This document shows, one piece after another, positions 9,250 to 18,900 of a DNA stretch of 64,000 nucleotides. Every line of letters starts with the position of its first letter. Position 1 is the first letter of the stretch. Below the pieces are notes generated by a model. That model made no database searches. It was not told the origin of the DNA and saw only the letters and a list, made by a program, of their open reading frames with translations. Source of the stretch: an uncultured Bacteroides sp. (GTDB lineage: Bacteria > Bacteroidota > Bacteroidia > Bacteroidales > Bacteroidaceae); NCBI RefSeq assembly GCF_910578895.1, contig NZ_CAJTSC010000001.1, forward strand, positions 171,116 through 235,115, given 5' to 3'. The translations under genes were made by a program, and so were the position numbers.

Positions 9250-10878
9250 ATGAAAAGTTTGGTTTATGATAAAGTTAGGTTAGGAGTAGCAGTGTTACTT
9301 TGCCTTTGCGCTTCCTCATGGACAGATGCAAAGGTAAAGTTACCTGCTTTACTTTCGGACGGAATGGTGTTGCAACGTGAACAACCCGTAAAAATATGGG
9401 GCACCGCGGATGCAGGTGAAGCCGTCACCGTAAAATTACAGAAAAAGACTTACCACGCCACTGCCGATGCCGACGGACGTTGGAGCATCCTGTTGCCGCC
9501 GCAGAAGGCGGGCGGTCCTTATCGGATGCAAATCAACGACATCGAGCTGGACAATATATTAATAGGAGATGTATGGCTCTGTTCGGGACAATCGAACATG
9601 GAACTGCCGGTAAGACGGGTAACGGACATGTTCGCCCGGGAAATACGCAACTACGACAATGAAAAAATCCGCCACATCATTGTCCCTAAAGAATATAATT
9701 TTCATGCGCCGCAAGCGGACCTGTCGTCAGCAAGTTGGAAACCTCTGACGCAGGAGAATGTAATGGAGTTCTCCGCCCTTGCCTATTTCTTCGCTAAAGA
9801 AATGTACGAGAAAACCGGTGTTCCGGTAGGACTTATCAACTCCAGTTGGGGAGGTACGCCCGTAGAGGCATGGATAAGCGAGGAGGGACTAAAGGAGTTT
9901 CCTTTATATATCAATGCCAAACGCCTGTATGAGGACGATGCCTATTGCAGGCACATCAAGAAATTAGAGGGCGAAAACTTCCATCGCTGGAACCGGGCAC
10001 TTTATCTGGGCGATGCGGGACTGCACGAACCGACTCCCTGGTATGCCGCCGGTTATGATGACAACAGTTGGCAAACCGTAAATATGTTTTCGCAATCGTG
10101 GGGAAACAACGGTCTGAACCCTATCGGCGGTTCGCATTGGTTGCGCCAAAACATAGAGATACCGCAGACATGGACCGGCAAGGAAGCCACGCTCCGTTTG
10201 GGATGTATTGTCGATGCCGACTCCGTATATGTGAATGGAGTGTTTGTCGGGACCACCGGTTATCAATACCCGCCCCGCATCTACCGGATACCTGCCGGTG
10301 TGCTGAAATCCGGGAAAAACAATATCACCGTACGCATCATCAGCAACGGCGGACAACCGAGTTTCGTACAGGAAAAGCCGTACAAGATTATCTGCGGCAA
10401 CGAAGAAGTCAACCTGAAAGAAGAATGGAAATACCGTTTGGGAGCTCCCATGCCCCCTGCTCCGGACATGATGTTCTTCTGTTACAAGCCGATATGCCTG
10501 TACAATGCCATGATAGCTCCGTTGCAGAACTATTCCGTCAAAGGCGCGATATGGTATCAGGGCGAATCCAACGTAGCACGCCGGAATGAATATACGGCAC
10601 TCCTAACGGCAATGATTGCCGACTGGCGACGTACGTTCAATCAGCCCCAATTGCCATTCTACATTGTAGAGTTGGCGGATTTCCTGCCCAAAGAGGACAT
10701 CCGCGGTCGAAGGGAATGGGCGGAAATGCGTCAGGAGCAAGCCAAAGCCGCTTCTGCCAATACCAATACCTACCTCATACAAAACAGTGATTTGGGAGAA
10801 TGGAACGACATTCATCCGTTGGACAAAAAGACTTTGGGAAAACGTGTGGCTGACAGTGTATTGAATGGCATGCAATAA
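9250..10878 (+). CDS. SGNH-type acetylesterase, short form lacking the C-terminal domain
   Basis: 542-residue paralogue of the 625-residue esterase at 6.9 kb. It keeps the signal peptide (cleavage near SSWTDA), the N-terminal beta domain (LPALLSDGMVLQRE), Ser115 in CSGQSNME, the inserted jelly-roll, WYQGESN, and the catalytic Asp520-His522 in GEWNDIHP. It ends only 20 residues after that His (KKTLGKRVADSVLNGMQ), so the final beta domain of about 85 residues is missing. The stop is followed after 50 bp by the symporter gene, leaving no room for a frameshifted remainder. All catalytic elements are present, so activity is plausible. First gene of a four-gene operon (symporter, GH43, GH67). Substrate is inferred as acetylated xylo-oligosaccharide. 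Confidence 0.88.
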   Translation: MKSLVYDKVRLGVAVLLCLCASSWTDAKVKLPALLSDGMVLQREQPVKIWGTADAGEAVTVKLQKKTYHATADADGRWSILLPPQKAGGPYRMQINDIELDNILIGDVWLCSGQSNMELPVRRVTDMFAREIRNYDNEKIRHIIVPKEYNFHAPQADLSSASWKPLTQENVMEFSALAYFFAKEMYEKTGVPVGLINSSWGGTPVEAWISEEGLKEFPLYINAKRLYEDDAYCRHIKKLEGENFHRWNRALYLGDAGLHEPTPWYAAGYDDNSWQTVNMFSQSWGNNGLNPIGGSHWLRQNIEIPQTWTGKEATLRLGCIVDADSVYVNGVFVGTTGYQYPPRIYRIPAGVLKSGKNNITVRIISNGGQPSFVQEKPYKIICGNEEVNLKEEWKYRLGAPMPPAPDMMFFCYKPICLYNAMIAPLQNYSVKGAIWYQGESNVARRNEYTALLTAMIADWRRTFNQPQLPFYIVELADFLPKEDIRGRREWAEMRQEQAKAASANTNTYLIQNSDLGEWNDIHPLDKKTLGKRVADSVLNGMQ

Positions 10879-10928
10879 CTGTACACACCGACTTTCGACA
10901 TGATTAAACCTATAAAGATATAATAAGA

Positions 10929-12425
10929 ATGAATACACTCAGCCAAAAAGTGTCTATGGCCGAAAAAATCGGCTACAGTCTTGGAGATTGTTCTGCGAAC
11001 TTCGTGTTCCAGATGATGATGATTTACCAAACCAAGTTCTACACAGACGTATTCGGTCTGGAAGGAGCCGTTGCAGGTAGCGTAATGTTGTTAGCGCGTA
11101 TTGTAGACGCTTTCGTGGATCCTACGGTAGGTCTCCTGTCCGACCGTACAAAATCGAAATGGGGCAAATACCGTCCGTGGGTACTCTGGACAGCCCTGCC
11201 GTTCATGATATTCTATATCCTGGCGTTCTACAATCCGGGCATCGAGGACAAAGGACTCGTAGCCCTGTATGCCACCATCTCTTATACTTTGCTGATGACC
11301 TTGTACTCATTCAATAACACCCCGTATGCTTCATTGGGCGGTGTGATGACCGGTGATATAAAAGAGCGTAACAGCATCACCAGTATCCGTTTTGTGGCAG
11401 CTACCATTGCACAATTCGTCATACAAGGCTTGACGTTGCCACTGGTAAGCAAGTTTTCCGGCGAATCGGGCGACAAAGGACACGGATGGCTTTGCACCGT
11501 TTCGCTGTTCGCAGCCATCGGTCTGGTATTCTTTTTCATCACTTTCTTTTCCGCACGCGAGCGGATTACGCCGCCTGCCAGCCAAAAGACAGACACCAAA
11601 CAAGATATCAAAGATGTATTCAAGAGCATACCTTGGCGAGCCATGTTCATCCTGACATTATTCATTTTCACCACCCTTGCCATGTGGGGAAGCGCCATGA
11701 ACTACTACTTCGAGAACTATGTGGATGCCGGTGCGCTTTATGCTTTCCTTGACCAAATAGGACTGGTGGCAACCGAAGCCGGAGAGGGAATGGGATACAC
11801 CCTATTGAATGCCTTCGGACTGATAGTCAGCACGCCGGACAAGGCATACGAAGTAGGTTTCGGCGTATTCAACATGTTAGGGGCATTGGTGCAATTCTTC
11901 GGTGTGATCCTGCTCTCCAATTTCCTCGCAAACCGCTACGGAAAGAAGCGTGTATTCATTGTATGCCTGGCACTGACAGCTTTGTTTACCGCATTCTTCT
12001 ATTTCCCTAACGAAACGGATATAGAAACGATGTTCGTACTGAACTTTCTCAAGAGCCTTGCCTACGCCCCGACAGTACCTTTGCTTTGGGCGATGATTGC
12101 CGATGTAGCCGACCACTCGGAATATGTCAACTACCGACGTGCCACAGGCTTCGTATTTGCCGGTGTCGTTTTCGCATTGAAAGCAGGTTTGGGCATCGGA
12201 GGCGCACTGTTGGGTTTCCTTCTTTCCGGTTTCGGATATGTGTCGGGAGCAGGTACGGAACAGACAACTTCCGCCATACATGGTATCGTACTTTCATCCA
12301 GCTTAATTCCTGCTGCAACATTCTTTGTCGGAGTCATCGCACTTTACTTCTACCCCATTACCAAAGAATACAACGAACACATGCAGGCGGAGCTGAAAGA
12401 ACGGAGAAGCAAAGCCGACTATTAA
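10929..12425 (+). CDS. GPH-family sugar:cation symporter (MFS)
   Basis: 498-residue inner-membrane transporter of the glycoside-pentoside-hexuronide:cation symporter family (MelB/XylP/XynB type). The N-terminus EKIGYSLGDCSANFVFQM and the loop DRTKSKWGKYRPWVLW are family hallmarks, and about 12 hydrophobic segments follow. No cleavable signal. The charged tail KERRSKADY is cytoplasmic. It sits 50 bp after the short esterase and 51 bp before a cytoplasmic GH43, which strongly suggests uptake of xylobiose, small arabinoxylo-oligosaccharides or aldobiouronate into the cytosol. There is an extended stretch between the halves (about residues 275-310, AFLDQIGLVATEAGEGMGYT). Family firm; sugar inferred. 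Confidence 0.94.
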   Translation: MNTLSQKVSMAEKIGYSLGDCSANFVFQMMMIYQTKFYTDVFGLEGAVAGSVMLLARIVDAFVDPTVGLLSDRTKSKWGKYRPWVLWTALPFMIFYILAFYNPGIEDKGLVALYATISYTLLMTLYSFNNTPYASLGGVMTGDIKERNSITSIRFVAATIAQFVIQGLTLPLVSKFSGESGDKGHGWLCTVSLFAAIGLVFFFITFFSARERITPPASQKTDTKQDIKDVFKSIPWRAMFILTLFIFTTLAMWGSAMNYYFENYVDAGALYAFLDQIGLVATEAGEGMGYTLLNAFGLIVSTPDKAYEVGFGVFNMLGALVQFFGVILLSNFLANRYGKKRVFIVCLALTALFTAFFYFPNETDIETMFVLNFLKSLAYAPTVPLLWAMIADVADHSEYVNYRRATGFVFAGVVFALKAGLGIGGALLGFLLSGFGYVSGAGTEQTTSAIHGIVLSSSLIPAATFFVGVIALYFYPITKEYNEHMQAELKERRSKADY

Positions 12426-12476
12426 AAGCCAATTCCTACAAACAATTCAATAATTCATAACTAAATTTGCTTTATC

Positions 12477-13448
12477 ATGAAAAAAGAAATGAGATACTTG
12501 GTGCCGGGAGATTATATGGCAGATCCCGCCGTACATGTCTTCAATGACAGAGTTTATATCTATCCCAGCCACGATTGGGAAAGCGGCATCGAAGAAAACG
12601 ACAACGGCGACCACTTCAATATGAAAGACTACCACGTGTTCTCCACCGATGACATTATGAACGGTGAAATCAAAGACCACGGAGTAGTGCTTCAAGTAGA
12701 AGACATACCTTGGGCAGGACGTCAGTTATGGGACTGCGACGTTGCCTTTAAAGATGGTAAATACTACATGTATTTCCCGTTGAAGGACCAAAACGATATC
12801 TTCCGTATCGGCGTGGCTGTCAGTGACAAGCCCGAAGGTCCGTTCATTCCGCAAGCCAATCCGATGAAAGGCAGTTACAGCATCGACCCTGCCATCCTTG
12901 ACAACGGCGACGGCGACTACTACATGTATTTCGGCGGCCTTTGGGGCGGACAGCTTCAACGCTACCGCGACAACAAGGCTTTGGAAAGCGCCGTTCTGCC
13001 CGAGGGCGAGGAACAAGCCCTGCCTGCCCGTGTAGCCAAACTCGGCAAAGACATGCTGGAATTTGCAGAAGAACCGAAGGCTGTCATCATATTGGACGAA
13101 GAGGGCAAACCTCTGACGGCAGGTGACAACGAACGCCGTTTCTTCGAAGCCAGCTGGATGCACAAGTATAACGGCAAGTATTATTTCTCCTACTCTACCG
13201 GCGATACGCACCGCCTGTGCTATGCTGTCGGCGATAATCCCTACGGACCTTTCACTTACCAGGGTGTCATCCTCACTCCCGTTGTAGGCTGGACGACACA
13301 CCACGCCATTGTAGAGTATAAAGGAAAATGGTACCTGTTCCACCACGATTGTGTTCCTTCCGACGGAAAGACATGGCTCCGCAGCCTGAAAGTCTGCGAG
13401 CTGGAATACGATGCCGACGGAAAGATAATCACTATTGACGGACAATAA
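12477..13448 (+). CDS. xsa: GH43 cytoplasmic beta-xylosidase / alpha-L-arabinofuranosidase
   Basis: 323-residue single-domain GH43 enzyme with no signal peptide (MKKEMRYLVPGDYMADPAV), so it acts in the cytosol. The GH43 triad is visible: base Asp16 in ADPAVHV, pKa-setting Asp137 in SIDPAILD, and acid Glu224 in FFEASWMHK. Length and sequence fit the group of the B. ovatus bifunctional xylosidase-arabinosidase Xsa (about 325 residues, GH43 subfamily 1); the symbol is given on that likeness. It would release xylose or arabinose from short oligosaccharides brought in by the preceding symporter. Third gene of the operon, 11 bp before GH67. A TAAATTTG at 12462-12469 could be a weak internal promoter. 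Confidence 0.92.
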   Translation: MKKEMRYLVPGDYMADPAVHVFNDRVYIYPSHDWESGIEENDNGDHFNMKDYHVFSTDDIMNGEIKDHGVVLQVEDIPWAGRQLWDCDVAFKDGKYYMYFPLKDQNDIFRIGVAVSDKPEGPFIPQANPMKGSYSIDPAILDNGDGDYYMYFGGLWGGQLQRYRDNKALESAVLPEGEEQALPARVAKLGKDMLEFAEEPKAVIILDEEGKPLTAGDNERRFFEASWMHKYNGKYYFSYSTGDTHRLCYAVGDNPYGPFTYQGVILTPVVGWTTHHAIVEYKGKWYLFHHDCVPSDGKTWLRSLKVCELEYDADGKIITIDGQ

Positions 13449-13459
13449 CCTGATATGAC

Positions 13460-15478
13460 ATGAAATACAGAATATTCTCGCTTTTTTATATTGCAATGGT
13501 ATTCGTGACCCAAATGGCTGCCGAAGACGGTAGCCATTTGTGGCTTCGGTTGCCTGCCGATGCACGGGCACAAATCGCGGTTCCCCGACAATCACCTACG
13601 CTGAACATTGCAGCCGAAGAGTTACGGCAAGCATGGAAGGGGACTCCCGTACAACTCACGATACAAAAAGACAAGCAGTTGCAGCCCGAAGGTTTCCGTA
13701 TCCTGTGCAAGGATGGTAAGGTTATCCTGACCTCTCCTACTGAACAAGGATTGCTCTATGCCGCCTATCATTTACTCCGCTTGCAACAAACCGCCGGTTT
13801 CCAACTCACGGAGTGCGGTTCCCAACTCACGGAAAATCCCGCCTACGGCTTGCGTATCCTCAACCATTGGGACAACATGGACCGCACCATCGAGCGCGGC
13901 TATGCCGGACAGTCGCTTTGGGAGTGGGAAAAACTGCCCGGTACCCTTTCCGACAGATACAAGGCGTATGCACGGGCAAATGCCTCTATCGGCATCAACG
14001 GCACGGTGCTGAACAACGTAAATGCTTCACCCCGGATTCTTTCCGCCGAATACCTGCAAAAGATAAAGGCATTGGCAGATGTATTCCGTCCGTACGGACT
14101 ACGTGTCTACCTTTCCGTCAACTTCGCCTCTCCCATGGCGCTCGGCGGTTTAAGCACCGCCGATCCCCTTGACAAAGAGGTCATCCGTTGGTGGAAAGAC
14201 AAGGTGAAAGAAATCTACCGCACCATCCCCGACTTCGGCGGTTTCCTTGTAAAGGCAAATTCCGAAGGCCAACCCGGTCCCTGCGACTTCGGACGCACTC
14301 ATGCCGAAGGTGCCAATATGCTGGCAGATGCGTTGAAGCCTTATAAAGGTATCGTGATGTGGCGCGCATTCGTTTACAGTCCTTCCGATGCGGACCGTGC
14401 CAAACAGGCTTATCTGGAGTTCAAGCCTTTGGACGGACAGTTCCGGGAGAATGTAATTGTCCAGGTAAAGAACGGTCCGATAGACTTCCAGCCCCGCGAA
14501 CCATACAGCCCGTTGTTCGGCGCTATGCGGCATACCCCTTTGATGGCAGAGTTTCAAGTGACACAGGAATATCTGGGGCATTCCAACCACCTTGCCTACC
14601 TGGCTCCGATGTGGAAAGAGTTCTTCGAGTTTGTTGCACCCGCCTCCCTGAAAGCCATAGCCGGCGTTGCCAACATAGGCACGGATGTGAACTGGTGCGG
14701 ACATACCTTCGCACAAGCCAATTGGTATGCTTTCGGACGTTTGGCATGGCAACCCGGTCTATCGGCAAAAAACATTGCCGGCGAATGGCTGAAACAGACG
14801 TTCGGTCCGCTCCCCTCACCCCGCTACGAGCAATTGGCGAAGATGATGCTCGACAGCCACGAAGCGGTTGTAAACTACATGATGCCGCTCGGGTTGCATC
14901 ATATTTTCGCATGGGGCCACCACTATGGACCCGAACCCTGGTGCAGCATCCCCGGTGCCCGTCCCGACTGGCTTCCGTCTTACTATCACAAAGCCGACAA
15001 ACAAGGAATAGGTTTCGACCGCAGCAGCAAAGGCAGCAATGCCGTAGCACAATACCCCGAAGCGCTGGCTAAACAATATGACAACATCGGCACCTGTCCG
15101 GAAGAATTTCTTCTGTGGTTCCATCATGTCCCCTGGACATACCGCATGAAAAGCGGACGTACGCTGTGGGACGAGCTTTGTTACCATTACGACAACGGTG
15201 TCCGACAGGTAAGAGACTTTCAGAAAACATGGGATGCCGCCGAAAAACACATCGATGCGGAGCGTTTCCACGAAGTGCAGTCGCACCTGAAGACGCAGGT
15301 CCGCGATGCCGTCTGGTGGAAAGACGCATGCCTGCTTTACTTTCAGAAGTTTTCCGGCATGCCCATACCCTACGACATTGAGCGCCCCGTACACGAACTG
15401 AAAGAGTTGCAGAAAGTACATCTTCCCATCAGTAACTACGAATGTCCTACGAAAGAGTTGCTGAATAAAAACAGATAA
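13460..15478 (+). CDS. GH67 alpha-glucuronidase, periplasmic
   Basis: 672-residue GH67 enzyme, paralogue of the one at 3.5 kb. It has a standard cleavable signal peptide (cleavage after VTQMAA) and no lipobox, so a soluble periplasmic enzyme is predicted, whereas the first copy is a lipoprotein. The N-terminal domain runs to about residue 120, followed by the barrel with ILNHWDNMDRTIERGYAGQS. The general-acid motif FLVKANSEGQPGP places Glu269. MWRAFVYSPSDADR, VQVKNGPIDFQPREP and CGHTFAQANWYAFGRLAW are also conserved. Last gene of the transporter operon. It removes terminal methylglucuronate from oligosaccharides before uptake (family knowledge); pairing with GH115 at 20 kb would cover both terminal and internal side chains. 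Confidence 0.96.
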   Translation: MKYRIFSLFYIAMVFVTQMAAEDGSHLWLRLPADARAQIAVPRQSPTLNIAAEELRQAWKGTPVQLTIQKDKQLQPEGFRILCKDGKVILTSPTEQGLLYAAYHLLRLQQTAGFQLTECGSQLTENPAYGLRILNHWDNMDRTIERGYAGQSLWEWEKLPGTLSDRYKAYARANASIGINGTVLNNVNASPRILSAEYLQKIKALADVFRPYGLRVYLSVNFASPMALGGLSTADPLDKEVIRWWKDKVKEIYRTIPDFGGFLVKANSEGQPGPCDFGRTHAEGANMLADALKPYKGIVMWRAFVYSPSDADRAKQAYLEFKPLDGQFRENVIVQVKNGPIDFQPREPYSPLFGAMRHTPLMAEFQVTQEYLGHSNHLAYLAPMWKEFFEFVAPASLKAIAGVANIGTDVNWCGHTFAQANWYAFGRLAWQPGLSAKNIAGEWLKQTFGPLPSPRYEQLAKMMLDSHEAVVNYMMPLGLHHIFAWGHHYGPEPWCSIPGARPDWLPSYYHKADKQGIGFDRSSKGSNAVAQYPEALAKQYDNIGTCPEEFLLWFHHVPWTYRMKSGRTLWDELCYHYDNGVRQVRDFQKTWDAAEKHIDAERFHEVQSHLKTQVRDAVWWKDACLLYFQKFSGMPIPYDIERPVHELKELQKVHLPISNYECPTKELLNKNR

Positions 15479-15488
15479 GGAACATTAT

Positions 15489-15867
15489 CCGTAAATAAAA
15501 GCCCCGTGGCTGACAGCTTCTTTTTCTTCCGATGTTCCCACTTAATTGGGAACGTATTCCCTGCACGTTGGGAACGTATTCCCAATTTGGTGGGAACGCG
15601 TTCCCAGTAAGCTGGGAATAAAGTTCCACCACGCAGAAAACGAGTGGCACTCGTATATCACTGATAATAAGCGCCTGGCGGGAATATTTCACCGGTCTAT
15701 TCTTATCCGTTTATTCTTCACCGGTCCGTTTCCGTCTGTCCGCTTCCGCCTGTCTGTTCGCACAGACTCTCCGGTCATGTCCCCAGGTATAGCTGTCGGC
15801 TTTTCACTCCTATCCCAAAGGGAGATAACTCTTTACAACTCTCTTTAACTCCTGTAAATGAAAAAGC
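15489..15867. repeat. 379-bp dispersed repeat, copy A
   Basis: This stretch aligns without any net insertion or deletion to 63514-63892, in the same orientation and 48,025 bp away. By eye about four bases in five agree. Both copies begin CCGTAAAT, pass through GCTTCTTTTTCTTCCGATGTTC, a 22-bp palindromic array, and TTCTTCACCGGTCCGTTTCCG, and end TAACTCCTGTAAATGAAAAA. Short open frames inside it differ between copies at amino-acid level without any sign of codon conservation, so I do not call a gene. It lies between the GH67 gene and the hybrid regulator. Confidence 0.8.
15534..15627. repeat. 22-bp palindromic tandem array (GGGAACG/TTCCC type), four units
   Basis: Units beginning TGGGAA start at 15547, 15569, 15591 and 15613, exactly 22 bp apart. 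Each full unit is TGGGAACGTATTCCC or TGGGAACGCGTTCCC plus a 6-8 bp variable spacer. Two pairing registers are possible: within a unit (GGGAA with TTCCC), or between neighbours, e.g. TTCCCAG, TAAG, CTGGGAA. In copy B the latter hairpin reads TTTCCAGTTAACTGGAAA, a matched change on both arms. Confidence 0.75.
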
Positions 15868-15924
15868 AGTAAAGAGCCATAGGGAATAAGGCGGACATAC
15901 ATCCCATTATTGAACTTTTTTACG

Positions 15925-15932
15925 TAATTTTG
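15925..15932 (+). promoter_or_regulatory. -7 promoter box for the hybrid regulator gene
   Basis: TAATTTTG matches TAnnTTTG and lies 28 bp before the start codon, giving a leader of roughly 20 nt. No TTTG occurs at the usual 19-21 bp upstream, and no ATGTAAC-type repeat is present at the 31-bp position, so the regulator does not appear to activate its own gene by that code. Confidence 0.5.
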
Positions 15933-15960
15933 TATTAGCAAACAATATCCTAAACCAATA

Positions 15961-18900
15961 ATGAAACGGAAACTAATAAGTTGCTTTCTATATCTGCTTT
16001 TATCCGCTTTATGTTACGGGCAAACGGGCAAGCTTTTCACTGTGGACAACGAATTGTCCAGTAGCATGACCAACTGCATCTATCAAGATAAAGAAGATAT
16101 TATATGGATAGCTACCGAAGACGGGCTGAACCGGTACGACGGAGCCAAGTTCAGCGTATACAAACACAGTTTCCATGAAGAGCACTCCCTGCACAATAAC
16201 TATGTCCGCACACTTTTTCAAGACACGAAAGGAACTTTCTTCATAGGTACGTTGAACGGCTTGCAGACATACGACCATGCCACAGGTATCTTCTCCAACG
16301 TTCCCATGATTTCGAAGACAGGGCAGAAACTGGAAGCGAACATAGCTACCATCATCGAACGCAGCAACGGCGAAATATTAATCGGCACGTCCGGACACGG
16401 CATATTCTCCCTGAACATCAAGCAAGAATGCTTGGAGGCTTTACAAATGCCTGAATATGTTCCAAGCTACTTCATCAGCCAACTCTATGAAGACCGCAAA
16501 GGAACATTATGGGTCATTACCAATAACAAAGGAATATACAGCATAGATAAAGACAAAAAAATAATACGCCATCAGAGCGAAAAAGGCATAGTATGGCCTT
16601 CTTCCATCTGCGAAGACGAATCCGGAAACATTTATGCCGGATGCCTGAAAAACGGGCTGTTCAAATACAATCCCCTGACATACAGCTTCGCACACATCAG
16701 TTATCCCGCACAGCCGCAACTGCCCGTGAAAGCCCTGTATTGCATGAATCAGGATGAGATATACGTAGGAACCGACGGAAACGGGATGAAAGTGTACAAC
16801 ATCCGGGAAGAGACGATAACGGACTTGCCTATAAACATCACCAGTTTCAACTTCAACAAATCCAAGATACACTCCATCCTCAAAGACAGGCAAGGTAATA
16901 TCTGGCTGGGGTTCTTCCAGAAAGGGGCAATGGTGATTCCACCCGTCATCAACAAATTCAAGTACATGGGATATAAATCCTCTACCCACAACATTATCGG
17001 TTCTTCCTGCATCATGTCCGTATGCAAAGCTCATAACGGCTCGTACTGGATAGGGACAGACAATGACGGCATCTATTGCATCACTCCGGACGGAAAACAA
17101 AAGGCACATTTCGAGCATATCCCCAACACGGAGCATTCCGTATCGTCCACCATCATGAGTATTTACGAAGACTCCGACAACAATCTCTGGATAGGCTCAT
17201 ACCGTGACGGGCTTGCCAAATTAAATCCCCAAACGGGGCATTGCGAATATATCCCTCTGCTCAGCAAGCAACACAAACCTGTGCAAAGCGTATACAGTAT
17301 CGTTGAAGACCGCCACAGGCAACTTTGGGTGGCAGCCATGGGGGCAGGAGTATATCGTCTCGACCTGGATACCAAAGAGGTGTTTCTCTGCCCTCCGCCC
17401 GAAAACGGCTTGGAATATCACCCCGAAAGCAACATGCTGCATAATTCGTGGATCAACTGCCTGCTGTACAGTACAAACGACAAACTTTATATCGGTACTT
17501 ACGATGGCTTGAGCTGTCTCGATATCCCGACCATGAATTTCACATCCACCTATAACGTAAACCGCCTGATGCAAGGAAGCGTCATCTATGCACTCCACGA
17601 GGATGCTTATCACAATATCTGGATAGGGACCTCGCAAGGGTTGAACCTGTTGAACCATAAGACGCACGAGATTACCCGATACACCACATCCGACGGGCTT
17701 CCCAGCAACTCTATCTCTGCCATCGAAGGAGACTCGGACGGCTATTTGTGGATAAGCACCAACTACGGCATATCCCGGTTCAAGCCCGACACACAAACAT
17801 TCGTCAACTTCTATGCAAGCGACGGCCTGCAGGGAAATGAGTTCAGCAAAGGAGTATCATTCGCAGCACCCGGAGAAGAACTGATTTTCGGCGGAACCAA
17901 CGGTATCACCTACTTTACTCCCCAAAAAATAACAAGCCCCAACAAGAAACCGGAAATACGTATCACCGACTTCTATATCCACGACAAAAGTGTAAAGTCA
18001 GGCATGAAATCGGGCAGTCAGAATATCGTCACTACCTCCGTAATGAATGCCGACAGGTTTCACTTGTCACACAAAGACAATTCATTCAGCATCGAATTCT
18101 CCGCCATGGAGTTTTACAGTCCGGAACGCATCAGTTATTCTTACATGTTCAACAACAGCACGTGGATAGACCTGCAACCCGGAGTCAACAGAGTATCATT
18201 CAGCGGACTGGCACCGGGCACCTATCACTTCCGGGTAAAAGCCAGAGATTATAATTCCTATTCCGAAATCAAGGAGCTGACCGTTGTCATTTCTCCAGCC
18301 TGGTATGTATCGTGGTGGGCAAAGATTATCTATTGTCTGGTTGCAATCGGTATCATCAGCTTCGTCATAATACAGATACGGCAACGGTATCGCGCACGCC
18401 AACAGATGTTGGAGCACATGCACGCCGAGGAGTTGAATGAAGCCAAACTGCAATTTTTCATTAACATTTCTCATGAAATACGGACTCCGATGTCACTTAT
18501 CATAAGCCCGTTGCAAAAATTGATAGCAACAGATTCCGATGCCGGACGCCAACAAAACTACAATATCATTTACCGCAATGCCGAACGGCTCCTGCGGCTT
18601 GTCAATCAGCTTATGGACATCCGCAAAATAGACAAGGGACAGATGCAACTCAAGTTCCAAGAGACGGAAATTGTCAGTTTCATACAAGACTTATCTTATA
18701 CGTTTACTTATCAGGCAAATGCCAAACATATCAAACTGGATTTTCACCATCCCGAAATAAAAGAGCTGAAAGTATGGATAGACCCGAAGAACTTCGACAA
18801 GGTTATCTTGAACATACTCTCCAATGCCTTCAAATTCACCCCGGAGAATGGGAACATACAGATTCATCTGCGCACCTGCCATCATCCCGATGCTGCTCGG

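Noticed and set aside
10850..10930. Frameshift hiding the missing C-terminus of the short esterase
   Set aside because: Only 50 bp separate its stop from the symporter gene and no sequence like the paralogue's last domain occurs there in any frame.
12462..12469. TAAATTTG as a regulated promoter for the cytoplasmic GH43
   Set aside because: It matches the -7 consensus but has neither a -33 box nor an ATGTAAC-type repeat ending 31 bp upstream; kept only as a note.
15534..15627. CRISPR or tandem guide-RNA array
   Set aside because: Spacers are only 4-8 bp, units are themselves palindromic, and no cas or associated nuclease gene is in the window.
15546..15848. 100-codon open frame within repeat copy A (and related frames in copy B)
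   Set aside because: The frame exists because palindromic units lack stops; the two copies differ without favouring synonymous changes, and no signal or motif is present.
15887..15932. ATGTAAC repeat set before the hybrid regulator gene
   Set aside because: The bases at the required 31-bp position read TAAGGCG and no repeats precede them.
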